From Rhipidocladum racemiflorum (Eukaryota > Streptophyta > Magnoliopsida > Poales > Poaceae), in assembly GCA_036346355.1 (NCBI GenBank), contig CM070576.1, positions 16,289,558 to 16,353,557 on the forward strand: 64,000 nt of DNA, given 5' to 3'. Position 1 is the first letter of the stretch, and every line of letters starts with the position of its first letter. The translations under genes and the position numbers were made by a program. The notes beneath the pieces are model-generated. The model was not told where the DNA came from and searched no databases. It was given only the letters and a program-made list of their open reading frames with translations. Of this stretch, positions 1 to 11,646 are shown piece by piece.

Positions 1-1767
1 GTCGGTGCAACGACATGGCCGCGGTAGAACGCTACCAAGGACGGCTAACCGGTGCGCGAACCGGCGGCACGGCCTAGGTTGAAAGACGACGGGTTTAGGC
101 CGGAATCGGCTCCGACGGCAAACGGAGACCAAAAGAACCTTAATGATGGACCAAAACAGTACAAGATGATCCTCCGGACGCGACAACACGGCCGGAGCGA
201 ACCAAAATAACCGGCGTCAAAAGGCGACGCGCGGCAAAGCGGTGGCCTAAATATATAAAAAATTCGGAGGATGGGATGGCAAAGGGAGAATGTCTACTGC
301 GTAGAACGCGGCGAGACAATCTCAACGGTATATGCGGATTTTGCGGCGCCCTTCCGGATTAATCACAAACTGGCGATTAACGGGTTTCGGATCAAAACTT
401 TGGACGGCCATAACTTCTAGAATAATGATCGGAACTTAACGAAATTTGACCGAGAGCTAGATGGGACCAAGAGGCACACCGTGACGCAGGTGGCTCAAAG
501 AAATACCTTCTGGAACAGCGGGGAACGCGGCGAGGAAGTTTGCCGCTGTCCGAACGCAGTCTGAACGGAGAAATTAATTTGCTGCGCCAAATCCAGAGGG
601 CAAAACCTTGGGGCAAGATGTGCATCCTGTAGAGGACATCCCCAGGAGTCTACACAAAAATTTCACCGTCAAACTCGAAAAATTGAGGAGTTATGGCCTC
701 GGCAAGATTCGAGATTGAAGCGGCCGTAACTTTTGATCCCGTGGACCAAATTGGCTGAATTTTGGACAGCAAGTAGATGGTACCTTGTGGCACACCACGG
801 AGAAGACGGATCTCGAAAAGAGTCGACGAGTTGCCCGGGACGCGGCTCCAAAGTTCGGCCGGCGTTGGCGACGTTCGGCGACATTGGATGGATCTCGGAG
901 TTTTGGAGATGATCCGGAGGTTGTATATCCGTGGGAGAGGTCTAGGGGCATTTATATAGGTTTGGGGAAGAGGCTAGATCAAGAAAAATCAAGTTTGGAC
1001 GCGTTTGGAGGTGTTTGGGTCGGTTTGGGCATTTTCCGAGCACTTGGTGTGCGTCTCGGATCCGAGCGACGTGGCAGCGTGGCGCGACACCTGTCCGGGT
1101 GGGGGGCGGACTGGGCCGGTGGCCTGGCTGGCGCTGCGGCGGGGCGCTGGGCGATCGGCGTAGCGCTGCCAAGCGCTGGCGCGGCGGCTGGCGCGCCAGT
1201 GCGACGGCCAACATGGGCGCGCGTGGAAGGGGCGGAGGCGAAGCGGGCGTGGCAGCGGGCAGTGGGCCGGGCGGGAGGAGAGAGGAGGGAGATTAGGCCC
1301 AAAGCAAAATTCGGATTTTCCAACATTTTCCAATTAAAATAATTCCACAAATTCAATCAAATCACTTAGGGCAATAAAAATACCAGAAAAATTCTAGAAA
1401 AATTCCAGAAAATATTTTGAGACATTTCCAACCCAAATAAAATATTTTCAGCAAAAATTTATATAAACTTTTCCAAATAATTAATTAATTTCAATAAAAC
1501 GGCTTAATACAAAATGATTAGAATAAATCCAATAAATAGCAAACGAGCTTCAGAAAAATCTCAAAATTTACAGGAAAACTTCTTGAAGCACAAGGAATCC
1601 AAATAAAATAAAATAAATTTTATTTGAGGTTTAGAATAATCAAATTAGATTGTTTTAGCTTTTAGAAAACTCAAATCAAGTTTTATAAACGCGAGAAAAT
1701 CAACGAAAATTTTTGGGAAGCTAAACTAAACCAAAATTTTTGAAAACCCAAATTTTGGGATGTTACA
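1..1767 (-). repeat. LTR 1 of the array (partial, cut by window edge)
   Basis: This is the right-hand 1.77 kb of the long LTR and ends GATGTTACA at 1767. Base 3 aligns with base 7231 in LTR 2 and base 14453 in LTR 3. It has small indels against both copies, mostly in the GC-rich part at 1040-1290. Open frames here, such as 785-1342, are not conserved in frame between LTR copies and are not treated as genes. Confidence 0.85.
951..958 (-). promoter_or_regulatory. LTR TATA box (LTR 1)
   Basis: The + strand TTTATATA reads TATATAAA on the element strand. It sits in a conserved context in all three LTRs and is followed by a GC-rich tract upstream on the element strand. It is the best candidate for the LTR promoter. 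Confidence 0.5.
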
Positions 1768-1785
1768 AATCTACCCCCTTAACAG
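1768..1785 (-). promoter_or_regulatory. Polypurine tract, internal region 1
   Basis: The + strand AATCTACCCCCTTAA lies directly after the LTR end. On the element strand this is a purine run (TTAAGGGGGTAGATT) abutting TGTAACA, the expected plus-strand priming site for LTR-element reverse transcription. The second copy at 8992 is interrupted (CTACCCTCTTAA). Confidence 0.65.
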
Positions 1786-2189
1786 TATCTCGTCCCCGAG
1801 ATTCATGGATGACTATAGAATTAGGTTTAGGTGGTCTCAACTCTTGAGCTTCTTTGACTTCCAAACAACTGCACACAGGATAGGGGTCGCTTCTGAACAA
1901 ACGCTTGGTAACATCCAAAATTTTGCAGTCGCTCCTTGGCGATGAGGTCCTCTCACAAGTCCGCCGACTCCAAATGTTCGCTGCCGCCACGAGGCACTTC
2001 TTCTACGGAAAATCTTGATACTACCTTTGTCGGCTTGATTCTTCGGCGTTGGATCAAACTCAGATCAACTGAATACTCCTTCACAATTCACTTTCTAACG
2101 CAAGTGTCTCGGTAGGCGAGGGACTAGGGTTGAAGTGGGCAGGTAAAACACCTTTTCTCCTAGGACAACTATTAGCAAAGTGTCCCGGC

Positions 2190-3721
2190 TCATTGCATCT
2201 GAAGCAACACTTGACTGACATCTGTTGTTATCCTCCTGATGTAGCACTGGTATTGGTAGGGGTAGAGCTGAGATCGATGTGATCCGCAGTGATCACTTTT
2301 TTTCTGAGGGTAGCGGTTAGCAAAATTTCCTGGCTGATGACAGGCAAAGCAAATTCTAGACAGCAGGCTTTTTCCTTGAGAACGTTTCACCGGGTTGATG
2401 TTATGGAAACTCTAACCATCGGGGCAAAGCACAGGTGAAAGTGCCTCGAACAAAATCTGAGGAGTATGGCAACTGAGTTGTTGAGGGGCACTCCTCATTT
2501 GCTGTTGCGGTGGTCCTTCCTGATTAGACTTCTGATGCTTGCGGTGATCTTCCAATTCCTTGCATTCATCTTCTGGATCAGGGGTCTTGTTAACCAATTC
2601 CTCTTGCTTCCACTGGCTCCTTAAGCAAGTTGCTTCCATAGCCTTACCATTCACTTTCTGTGTTAAAATCTTTACTGATGTAATTTCTGGGATGATCATG
2701 GCTTTCGAAATTGCTTGATCTTTCTGTGGCATTCCTTAGCAAATGACCTGACTCGCCACAGTGGTAACATGAACGTTTGGGTCATCGTGCTGGGTTGATG
2801 GGGCATTCTCTAGGCCAATGACCTCATTTATCACACAAGAAACAATTCCATGGTGACCAAGTACTACTGATTTCCTGAGGTAGATGGATAGGGTTGACAT
2901 GTTTCTTCTTCATTTCTTTACGTGGCACAGCTGGTGCGGATGACAATCCTTCTCTTTTTTGCTAACTCTTGAGCAATGACAGCTCGAAAAATTCTCTCGC
3001 TGATGCCGAGTCACAGCGGTCACTACTGAATCCAGGGAACATTGAGATGGGCAATGATCCTGACCTTCACAAAGACAGCAGGTGATATTGCGCATAGGAC
3101 ATTCTCCGGGTAAATGGCTTCCTTCACAGCTGGAACAATTGATTGCATGTTCATCAAGGTGTATCCTATTTCTCCACATCGGATGCATGCACGGTCTTCT
3201 AACTTGTTTGGTGACAACACTTCAAAGAACAACATCTCGGTATGGTATTAGGTGCGAGGGTTGTACTCTTCTCACGAACTCGCGGTAGTCACACTATCTT
3301 ACGATGACGCAACAAAGCGACGAAGGCGGTGGCAATTTCCAACCAAGTGATAGTATGTCCATCTTCCGAGGTGGCGTAGAAACCTCTCTTCCAGGCTAAT
3401 GCATCTCCTTCTAACTGGCAAGTAGCATAGGGGACCTTCTCCTCATCTTCACATTGTAACCAAGCAAGCTTCTCTTCTATGACACGAAGCCATATTTCTC
3501 CGTCTTTGAGAGTGGCTAATCCATCAAACGTGGGTGGTTTTAGTCTTTATGAACAAGGCAAACTTTGACTGTGAACAGGAGGTTGCGACTTCAGTGGTGG
3601 AGGGGTTGATTTTGGCACTGATAACATTCATCTGTTGCACCATCATCTGTATGAGCTGAGTCTGGGTGGGGACAAACTGATCCAAGTGTTGAATTGTCAC
3701 GGTTGGTACTGATGGACGCAT
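2190..3721 (-). pseudogene. gag-like gene with multiple zinc knuckles, broken (copy 1)
   Basis: Read from 3721 leftwards, a short Met/Gln-rich N-terminus is followed by a capsid-type stretch at about 3540-3330 (KDGEIWLRVIEEKLAW and GDALAWKRGFYATSEDGHT), typical of the plant retrotransposon gag domain. A series of Cys/His knuckles follows: CIRCGEIGY near 3190, CCLCEGQDHCPSQC near 3070, one containing an in-frame stop near 2840, CYHCGESGH near 2770, CFACHQPGN near 2350, and a knuckle near 2200 that is intact only in the second copy. Some knuckles have lost the His or last Cys. The frame changes several times, so no complete protein is encoded here. The predicted role is RNA packaging. Capsid homology is fairly sure; the number of functional knuckles is not. 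Confidence 0.7.
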
Positions 3722-4413
3722 CGCTGGTCACTATCTCGCTTTAACACCGACTCCACTAGTAGCAATCGAATCGACTTGAATCGCCTCTAAGTAATGCTGT
3801 AGTCGGTCCTTTCCATCTTTTGTCCACTCCAGGTTTTTAGGTAAGAGGGAAAAGCATAGATGAGGTTCAAGAATCCTATGCGGAGAAACGAGTTTAACCC
3901 AAAAACTTATAAAAACAACTAAAAACTAGGTATGGTTGCTTATCCAAGCCTAAAAGCTTTGCAACACATACTGCACACTCAGCAATAAAGAAAGATCCAA
4001 ATTCCTAAGCACGCAATAATCTAGCGTCTAAAGGGTAACACTCCTATCTTAAGAGACGTGACTCTTACACATGAGTCTCCACTAAACACTGGTTCTTCAA
4101 GCTTCTAGAACACTTCATCGATCCACTTCTCTTCGAGCGCGACGATCCCTTACTTCATGATCTTCAGGGTTGACGGCGACATACAGTACTTTCTCCTTAA
4201 GTGTGAAACATCGTTAACTATTCGGAACAACTCAGGTAAGATTTCCATTTAAATCGGTGGGAAGGATAGAAATTTCAGCAAAGGGGAAAGAATAGAAGAG
4301 TAAGATAAGTCAAGAACGTAGTATTCTTTCAAGTTAAAATTTCTCTTTAGAAAATACTTTTGAAGCTCCTAAAGACGGCCAATCTATCTAGGGTCAAGTC
4401 CTACAGTCAGTAT

Positions 4414-4426
4414 GGCTCTGATACCA
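4414..4426 (-). other. Primer binding site, internal region 1
   Basis: The + strand GGCTCTGATACCA reads TGGTATCAGAGCC on the element strand, matching the 3' end of initiator tRNA-Met. It lies 4 bp from the LTR 2 boundary at 4431 and fixes the element orientation. Confidence 0.8.
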
Positions 4427-6791
4427 CCTGTGTCGGGACCCGAATCTGCAAATCCGGACCCTCTGTGTATTCAGCACTAGTCCAGGATCACGCTAGTGCA
4501 CACAGTCTCAACATAGATGAATATCACAATCATACACAGCGGAATAGTAAAAATAGCTCAAATATAGAATATAACTATTGAATGACCTTAAGGTCAACCT
4601 TACATTTGTGAAACCTTGACGGCTTCAACTCCAAATAAGCAGCAGCGGAACGAAGAACATCGGTGAATCCCATCAATACGCCACAGGCAAGCGACAGTTC
4701 GACTCCTAGATAATCGCCTTCTCACGGAACTTCTTCTTCTTCGACGATGTAGACTTTTGCTCACCGGTGATTGTTTGTTTGCAAGGGGTGAGTACATAAA
4801 GCACTCGACAAGTCATGCCAGAATGCAAGTCTAATAGCTATATGCATGGCTTATTCCAAATGACAGTGAAGGGTTATTTTGCAATAAACAAAGATTTCAC
4901 AAATATTCATAATAGATTGTAAAGCGGTAAAAGCAGATAATGATAGTAATAATTTCACAGCTTGTTTCAAAAGTAAATCATTCCACATCCTTAACCAATT
5001 ATCACTTTTCCATAGGCAAGCGCCTCCAAACCCAAGTTCAATTTTGAGAAAATCTAACCCTTGACTGTAATCCCGAGCATTGTCGATCACAGTGGACTCG
5101 GCTATTCGAATAGGTTTTACACTCTGCAGAGGTTATACACTTTACCCACAAGATACAATCCACTCACCACGTCGGCCGTGAATCGCCATACAAGAGTATG
5201 CGAATAAGCGATCATAACAAAGCCTTCGGAAGCCTCAAACAACACAGGTGGTCCTCTCAGGTTCGTGCTCTACACCATCCCTTCCCTTAGCCAAGGCGAA
5301 GTATGGGACCAACACACCGTTAGATGGGTATCTGGCCACGACCACGATCGCTCCCCGCACAATCACACAAGCGGTGTAATTGACACCTGAGGCTCCACAA
5401 GTGAGTCCTTAGCGACTTAGTCAACTAGGGCCGTCCCATTCCAGCCATGTGGTTGTACGATTGACTCAGTTCAAAGGCTTGCAAGGTTAAGTCCTTAGAG
5501 TGACCAGGGCAAGACTACAGAAAAACCAAATCAACATCCCCAATGCCACACTGGCCCACTGATTACTCTTGCCACATGCCCCAATCGAAATCATTTATCA
5601 AACCCGAGTTGATTACCATGCACCACGTGCCATCAACATCACATGATACTTTTCCAAAACAGGTTCAATATATCATTAAGTCAATATTAACATTTGATTG
5701 TCCAAAATCATGTTATGAGCACGTAGTGTGTCTAAGCAAAGATACTACAACGATCTAAACCCATGTTGGCGGTTTAATAATGTCCAACTAGTAATCCACA
5801 ACTAGGGTGACAAGGGATCATGGCACATACTTAGATAATCAAGGTGTCATACAGCAATTTGGTATTTATCTAACCCCATGTTTAAACAAAGTATCTTTCT
5901 AATTGATCTAGCATGCAATAGTTTAAATCAAAATAGATTTGAAATAGGATCAACATGGTCAAAGCACAACTTGCCTGGCCCTTGCAAACTTTCTGTCTTT
6001 TACTCTTTATCCTTGATCCTTGGTCCTCGACCTTCAACTTCCACTTTCGATCCTCACTGCTCGAGCGATTTCCGGACGACACGTCTAACGATTAAAGAAG
6101 AAGCAAATACAAACCAATTCAAAAGACAAATCAAGTAAACTCCAAATTAAGAACGAACAGCATTGGGCACAACGGCTTGGGAGAGATTTGGGAACTCGAA
6201 CGGATTAGATCGAAGAGTTGACAAAAGAGAACGGGCTTTCGGCAAAACACCGAAAAGGGAAAGATTAATAACTGGGAAAGAAAGAATAATATTCCGAAGA
6301 ATATTTCTTCCGAAGTTATTATCTTGATTGGACAGATAGCGACATATGGGCTCTCGATCTATAGATCGGGTCCATACGGATATGTTAGTTCGCGATGAAC
6401 TAAAGCGATTCTCGAAGTTGACTTTTGTTGACCGAACGGACACAGTCAAACAAAAGAGAGACGGATAGATCGGGCATAGGGGTATGACAGATGGCCAATG
6501 GTCTATCGACCAAGTCCACGAAGGAATTCTCGATTAATGGCAGATTAGGTTTTGAGGATAAGACAAGACAAGTGTCTTACCACGGTTGAAACAACGGGAA
6601 AGATTGCAAAGATAACAACGCGGTTCACGATAAACTTAGTTCATCAAACCGGTCTTAGGTTAGGTTTTGATTCGGCTTGAAGATGATATGACGATGAGAC
6701 TAGGCTCACGCCATGATGATAGAACAGTGAAGGCATCGCACTAGGGTTTGTGCAAGAATACACGCATGCGACAACGAGGCGAAGAGAGCCA

Positions 6792-7185
6792 ATCGTTAAC
6801 GATGAAACGTTAACGATGGAACGTTAACGGCGAAACGTTAACGGTGGAATGTTAACGCAGCAGGCGTAGCGGCAAAACGTTAACGGAGGAACTGACGAAA
6901 GCGTTAACGACGGAGCGTTAACGGGAAACATTAACGGAGGAGCGTTAACAGCCGTTAACGACTAAACGTTAATGGAGGAACATTAACGAGCGTTACGACA
7001 AAACGTTAACGGCAAGACGTTACCGACGGAGCGTTAACGCAGCAGCGTTAACGGTGAAACATTGACGGCAAAACGTTAAGCGGAGGAACGTTAACGAACG
7101 TTATCGGAAGAACGCAACGGGAAACGCGATCGCGTAACGTTAACGCGAACGCATCGCGGGAACGTTAACGGTAACGCACCGGTGG
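6792..7185. repeat. GTTAAC-rich palindromic minisatellite in LTR 2
   Basis: A degenerate short repeat of the form AACGTTAACGG, with a spacer of a few G/A bases, recurs about every 12-20 bp. Each core is a CGTTAACG palindrome. Several cores carry point changes such as ATTAAC or GTTACC. The equivalent block in LTR 3 has a different number and order of units. Confidence 0.85.
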
Positions 7186-8186
7186 AGGTCAACAATGATA
7201 GGAGACTTCATGAAGCGGCGTAGCGACCGCCGGTGCAACGACATGGCCGCGGTAGAACGCTACCAAGGACGGCTAACCGGTGCGCGAACCGGCGGCACGG
7301 CCTAGGTTGAAAGACGACGGGTTTAGGCCGGAATCGGCTCCGACGGCAAACGGAGACCAAAAGAACCTTAATGATGGACCAAAACAGTACAAGATGATCC
7401 TCCGACGCGACAACACGGCGGAGCGAACCAAAATAACCGGCGTCAAAAGCGGCGGCGGCGGCGCAAGCGGTGGCCTAAATATATAAAAAAAAATTCCGGA
7501 GGATGGGATGGCAAAGGGAGAATGTCTACTGCGTAGAACGCGGCGAGACAATCTCAACGGTATAGGCGGATTTTGCGGCGCCCTTCCGGATTAATCACAA
7601 ACTGGCGATTAACGGGTTTCGGATCAAAACTTTGGACGGCCATAACTTCTAGAATAATGATCGGAACTTAACGAAATTTGACCGAGAGCTAGATGGGACC
7701 AAGAGGCACACCGTGACGCAGGTGGCTCAAAGAAATACCTTCTGGAACAGCGGGGGACGCGCGAGGAAGTTTGCCGCTGTCTGGAACGCAGTCTGAACGG
7801 AGAAATTAATTTGCTGCGCCAAATCCAGAGGGCAAAACCTTGGGGCAAGATGTGCATCCTGTAGAGGACATCCCCAGGAGTCTACACAAAAAATTTCACC
7901 GTCAAACTCGAAAAATTGAGGGAGTTATGGCCTCGGCAAGATTCGAGATTGAAACGGCCGTAACTTTTGATCCCGTGGACCAAATTGGCTGAATTTTGGA
8001 CAGCAAGTAGATGGTACCTTGTGGCACACCACGGAGAAGACGGATCTCGAAAAGAGTCGACGAGTTGCCTGGGACGCGGCTCCAAAGTTCGGCCGGCGTT
8101 GGGCGACGTTCGGGCGACATTGGATGGATCTCGGAGTTTTGGAGATGATCCGGAGGTTGTATATCCGTGGGAGAGGTCTAGGGGCA

Positions 8187-8194
8187 TTTATATA
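8187..8194 (-). promoter_or_regulatory. LTR TATA box (LTR 2)
   Basis: TATATAAA on the element strand, in the same context as the site at 951-958. Transcription would run leftwards. Confidence 0.5.
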
Positions 8195-9303
8195 GGTTTG
8201 GGGAAGAGGCTAGATCAAGAAAAATCAAGTTTGGACGCGTTTGGAGGTGTTTGGGTCGGTTTGGGCATTTTCCCGAGCACTTGGTGTGCGTCTCGGATCC
8301 GAGTCGACGTGGCAGCGGCGTGGCGACACCTGTCCGGTGGGGCGGACTGGGCGGTGGCCTGGCTGGCGCAGCGTGCGTCGGGCGCTAGGCGATCAGCGGC
8401 CTGCTGGCGGCCCAGCTGCGCGGGCGAGCGGCGGCGGCCAATGTGGCGCTGAGGAAAGCGGGAGGCGGCGGGCGGGCAGCGGCAGTGGGCCGGCGGGAGG
8501 AGAGAGGAGGGAGATTAGGCCCAAAGCAAAAATTACCATTTTCCAACATGTTACAATAAAAATAATACCACAAATTCAATAAAATAACTTAGGGCAATAA
8601 AAATACAAGAAAAATTCTAGAAAAATTCCAGAAAATATTTTGAGACATTTCCAACCCAAATAAAATATTTTCAGCAAAAATTTATATAAACTTTTCCAAA
8701 TAATTAATTAATTTCAATAAAAGGGCTTAATACAAAATGATTCCGAATAAATCCAATAAATAGCAAACGAGCTCCGAAAAATCTCAAAATTTACAGGAAA
8801 ACTTCTTGAAGCACAAGGAATCCAAATAAAATAAAATAAATTTTATTTGAGGTTTAGAATAATCAAATTAGATTGTTTTAGCTTTTAGAAAACTCAAATC
8901 AAGTTTTATAAACGCGAGAAAATCAACGAAAATTTTTGGGAAGCTAAACTAAACCAAAATTTTTTGAAAACCCAAATTTTGGGATGTTACAAATCTACCC
9001 TCTTAATGTAATCTCGTCCCCGAGATTCAGGGCTGACTATAGAATTAGGTTCAGTGGGACTCAACTCTTGAGCTTCTTTGACTTCCAAACAACTGCACAC
9101 AGGATAGGGGTCGCTTCTGAACAAACGCTTGGTAACATCCAAAATTTTGCAGGCTGCTCCTTGCTGATGAGGTCCTCTCACAAGTCCGTGACTCCAGCGT
9201 AATCCGCACCCACGAGGCACTTCTTCTACGGAAAATCTTGATACTACCTTTGTCGCTTGATTCTTCGGCGTTGGATCAAACTCTGTATCAACTGAATACT
9301 CCT

Positions 9304-10960
9304 TCACAATTCACTTTCTAACGCAAGTGTCTCGGTAGGCGAGGGACTAGGGTTGAAGTGGGCAGGTAAAACACCTTTTCTCCTAGGACAACTATTAGCA
9401 AAGTGTCCCGGCTCATTGCATCTCAAGCAACACTTGGTGACATCTGTTGTTATCCTCCTGATGTAGCACTGGTATTGGTAGGGGTAGAGCTGAGATCGAT
9501 GTGATCCGCAGTGATCACTTTTTTTCTGAGGGTAGCGGTTAGCAAAATTTCCTGGCTGATGACAGGCAAAGCAAATTCTAGACAGCAGGCTTTTTCCTTG
9601 AGAACGTTTCACCGGGTTGATGTTATGGAAACTCTAACCATCGGGGCAAAGCACAGGTGAAAGTGCCTCGAACAAAATCTGAGGAGTATGGCAACTGAGT
9701 TGTTGAGGGGCACTCCTCATTTGCTGTTGCGGTGGTCCTTCCTGATTAGACTTCTGATGCTTGCGGTGATCTTCCAATTCCTTGCATTCATCTTCTGGAT
9801 CAGGGGTCTTGTTAACCAATTCCTCTTGCTTCCACTGGCTCCTTAAGCAAGTTGCTTCCATAGCCTTACCATTCACTTTCTGTGTTAAAATCTTTACTGA
9901 TGTAATTTCTGGGATGATCATGGCTTTCGAAATTGCTTGATCTTTCTGTGGCATTCCTTAGCAAATGACCTGACTCGCCACAGTGGTAACATGAACGTTT
10001 GGGTCATCGTGCTGGGTTGATGGGGCATTCTCTAGGCCAATGACCTCATTTATCACACAAGAAACAATTCCATGGTGACCAAGTACTACTGATTTCCTGA
10101 GGTAGATGGATAGGGTTGACATGTTTCTTCTTCATTTCTTTACGTGGCAGCACGGTAGTGCGGATGACAATCCTTCTCTTTTTGCTAACTCTTGAGCAAT
10201 GGCGGCTCGAAAAATTCTCTCGGCCGATGCCGAGTCACAGTCACCATCGAATCCAGGAACATTGAGATGGGCAATGATCCTGACCTTCACAAAGACAAAG
10301 CAGTGATATTGCGCATAGGACATTCTCAGGGTAAATGGCTTCCTTCAATTTGGAACAATTGATTGCATGTTCATCGGCGGTGTATCCTATTTCTCCACAT
10401 CGGATGCATGCACGGTCTTCTAACTTGTTTGGTGACAACACTTCAAAGAACAACATCTCGGTATGGTATTAGGTGCAGGGGTTGTACTCTTCTCTCGAAC
10501 TCGCGGTAGTCACACTATCTTCGATGACGCAACAAACTGACGAAGGGCGGTGGCAATTTCCAACCAAGTGATAGTATGTCCATCTTCCGAGGTGGCGTAG
10601 AAACCTCTCTTCCAGGCTAATGCATCTCCTTCTAACTGGCAAGTAGCATAGGGGACCTTCTCCTCATCTTCACATTGTAACCAAGCAAGCTTCTCTTCTA
10701 TGACACGAAGCCATATTTCTCCGTCTTTGAGAGTGGCTAATCCATCAAACGTGGGTGGTTTTAGTATTTATGAACAAGGCAAACTTTTGATCGTGAGCAG
10801 GAGGTTGCGACTTCAGTGGTGGAGGGGTTGATTTTGGCACTGATAACATTCATCTGTTGCACCATCATCTGTATGAGCTGAGTCTGGGTGGGGACAAACT
10901 GATCCAAGTGTTGAATTGTCACGGTTGGTACAGTGGACGACTGCTGGTCACTATCTGCTT
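9304..10960 (-). pseudogene. gag-like gene with multiple zinc knuckles, broken (copy 2)
   Basis: Same arrangement as copy 1: a capsid-type segment near 10560-10770, then knuckles towards 9400. This copy preserves one canonical CX2CX4HX4C knuckle (CLRCNEPGHFANSC, near 9420), and the knuckle near 9560 has Tyr in place of the last Cys in both copies. The frame between 9634 and 9954 is identical in translation to copy 1 at 2412-2732. Other parts have independent frameshifts, so neither copy encodes a full protein. No enzyme domain follows. Confidence 0.7.
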
Positions 10961-11634
10961 TAACACTGACTCCACTAGTAGCAAATCGAATCGACTTGAA
11001 CTGCCTCTAAGTAACTGCTGTAGTCGGTCCTTTCCATCTTTTGTCCACTCCAGGTTTTTAGGTAAGAGGGAAAAGCATAGATGAGGTTCAAGAATCCTAT
11101 TGCGGGGAGAACAGGTTTAACCCAAAAACTTATAAAAACAACTAAAAACTAGGTATGGTTGCTTATCCAAGCCTAAAAGCTTTGCAACACATACTGCACA
11201 CTCAGCAATAAAGAAAGATCCAAATTCCTAAGCACGCAATAATCTAGCGTCTAAAGGGTAACACTCCTATCTTAAGAGACGTGACTCTTACACATGAGTC
11301 TCCACTAAACACTGGTTCTTCAAGCTTCTAGAACACTTCATCGATCCACTTCTCTTCGAGCGCGACGATCCCTTACTTCATGATCTTCAGGGTTGACGGC
11401 GACATACAGTACTTTCTCCTTAAGTGTGAAACATCGTTAACTATTCGGAACAACTCAGGTAAGATTTCCATTTAAATCGGTGGGAAGGATAGAAATTTCA
11501 GCAAAGGGGAAAGAATAGAAGAGTAAGATAAGTCAAGAACGTAGTATTCTTTCAAGTTAAAATTTCTCTTTAGAAAATACTTTTGAAGCTCCTAAAGACG
11601 GCCAATCTATCTAGGGTCAAGTCCTACACAAGAT

Positions 11635-11646
11635 GGCTCGATACCA
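11635..11646 (-). other. Primer binding site, internal region 2 (one base missing)
   Basis: The + strand GGCTCGATACCA lacks one T compared with the first copy (GGCTCTGATACCA). On the element strand it is TGGTATCGAGCC. This unit may be impaired for priming. Confidence 0.65.

Larger units (their letters stand above)
1768..4430 (-). mobile_element. Internal region 1 of the array (gag only)
   Basis: This 2,663 bp region lies between LTR 1 and LTR 2. It holds a gag-like pseudogene and, towards the primer site (about 3760-4410), an AT-rich leader with no coding signal that I recognise. No pol domain motif (RT F/YxDD, protease DSG, integrase HHCC or DDE) was seen in any frame. Confidence 0.8.
4431..8991 (-). 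repeat. LTR 2 of the array (complete, 4,561 bp)
   Basis: It begins TGTCGGGACC and ends GATGTTACA, so it has the TG...CA form. It serves as 5' LTR of the left unit and 3' LTR of the right unit. It contains a TATA box at 8187-8194, a GTTAAC-rich minisatellite at 6792-7185, and an AT-rich stretch near its right end. At about 4.5 kb it is much longer than typical plant LTRs and close to LARD-type LTRs. Confidence 0.88.

Noticed and set aside
785..1342. GC-rich open frame in LTR 1 with counterparts in LTRs 2 and 3
   Set aside because: The frame is not preserved between copies, composition is that of a GC-rich LTR leader, and no domain is visible.
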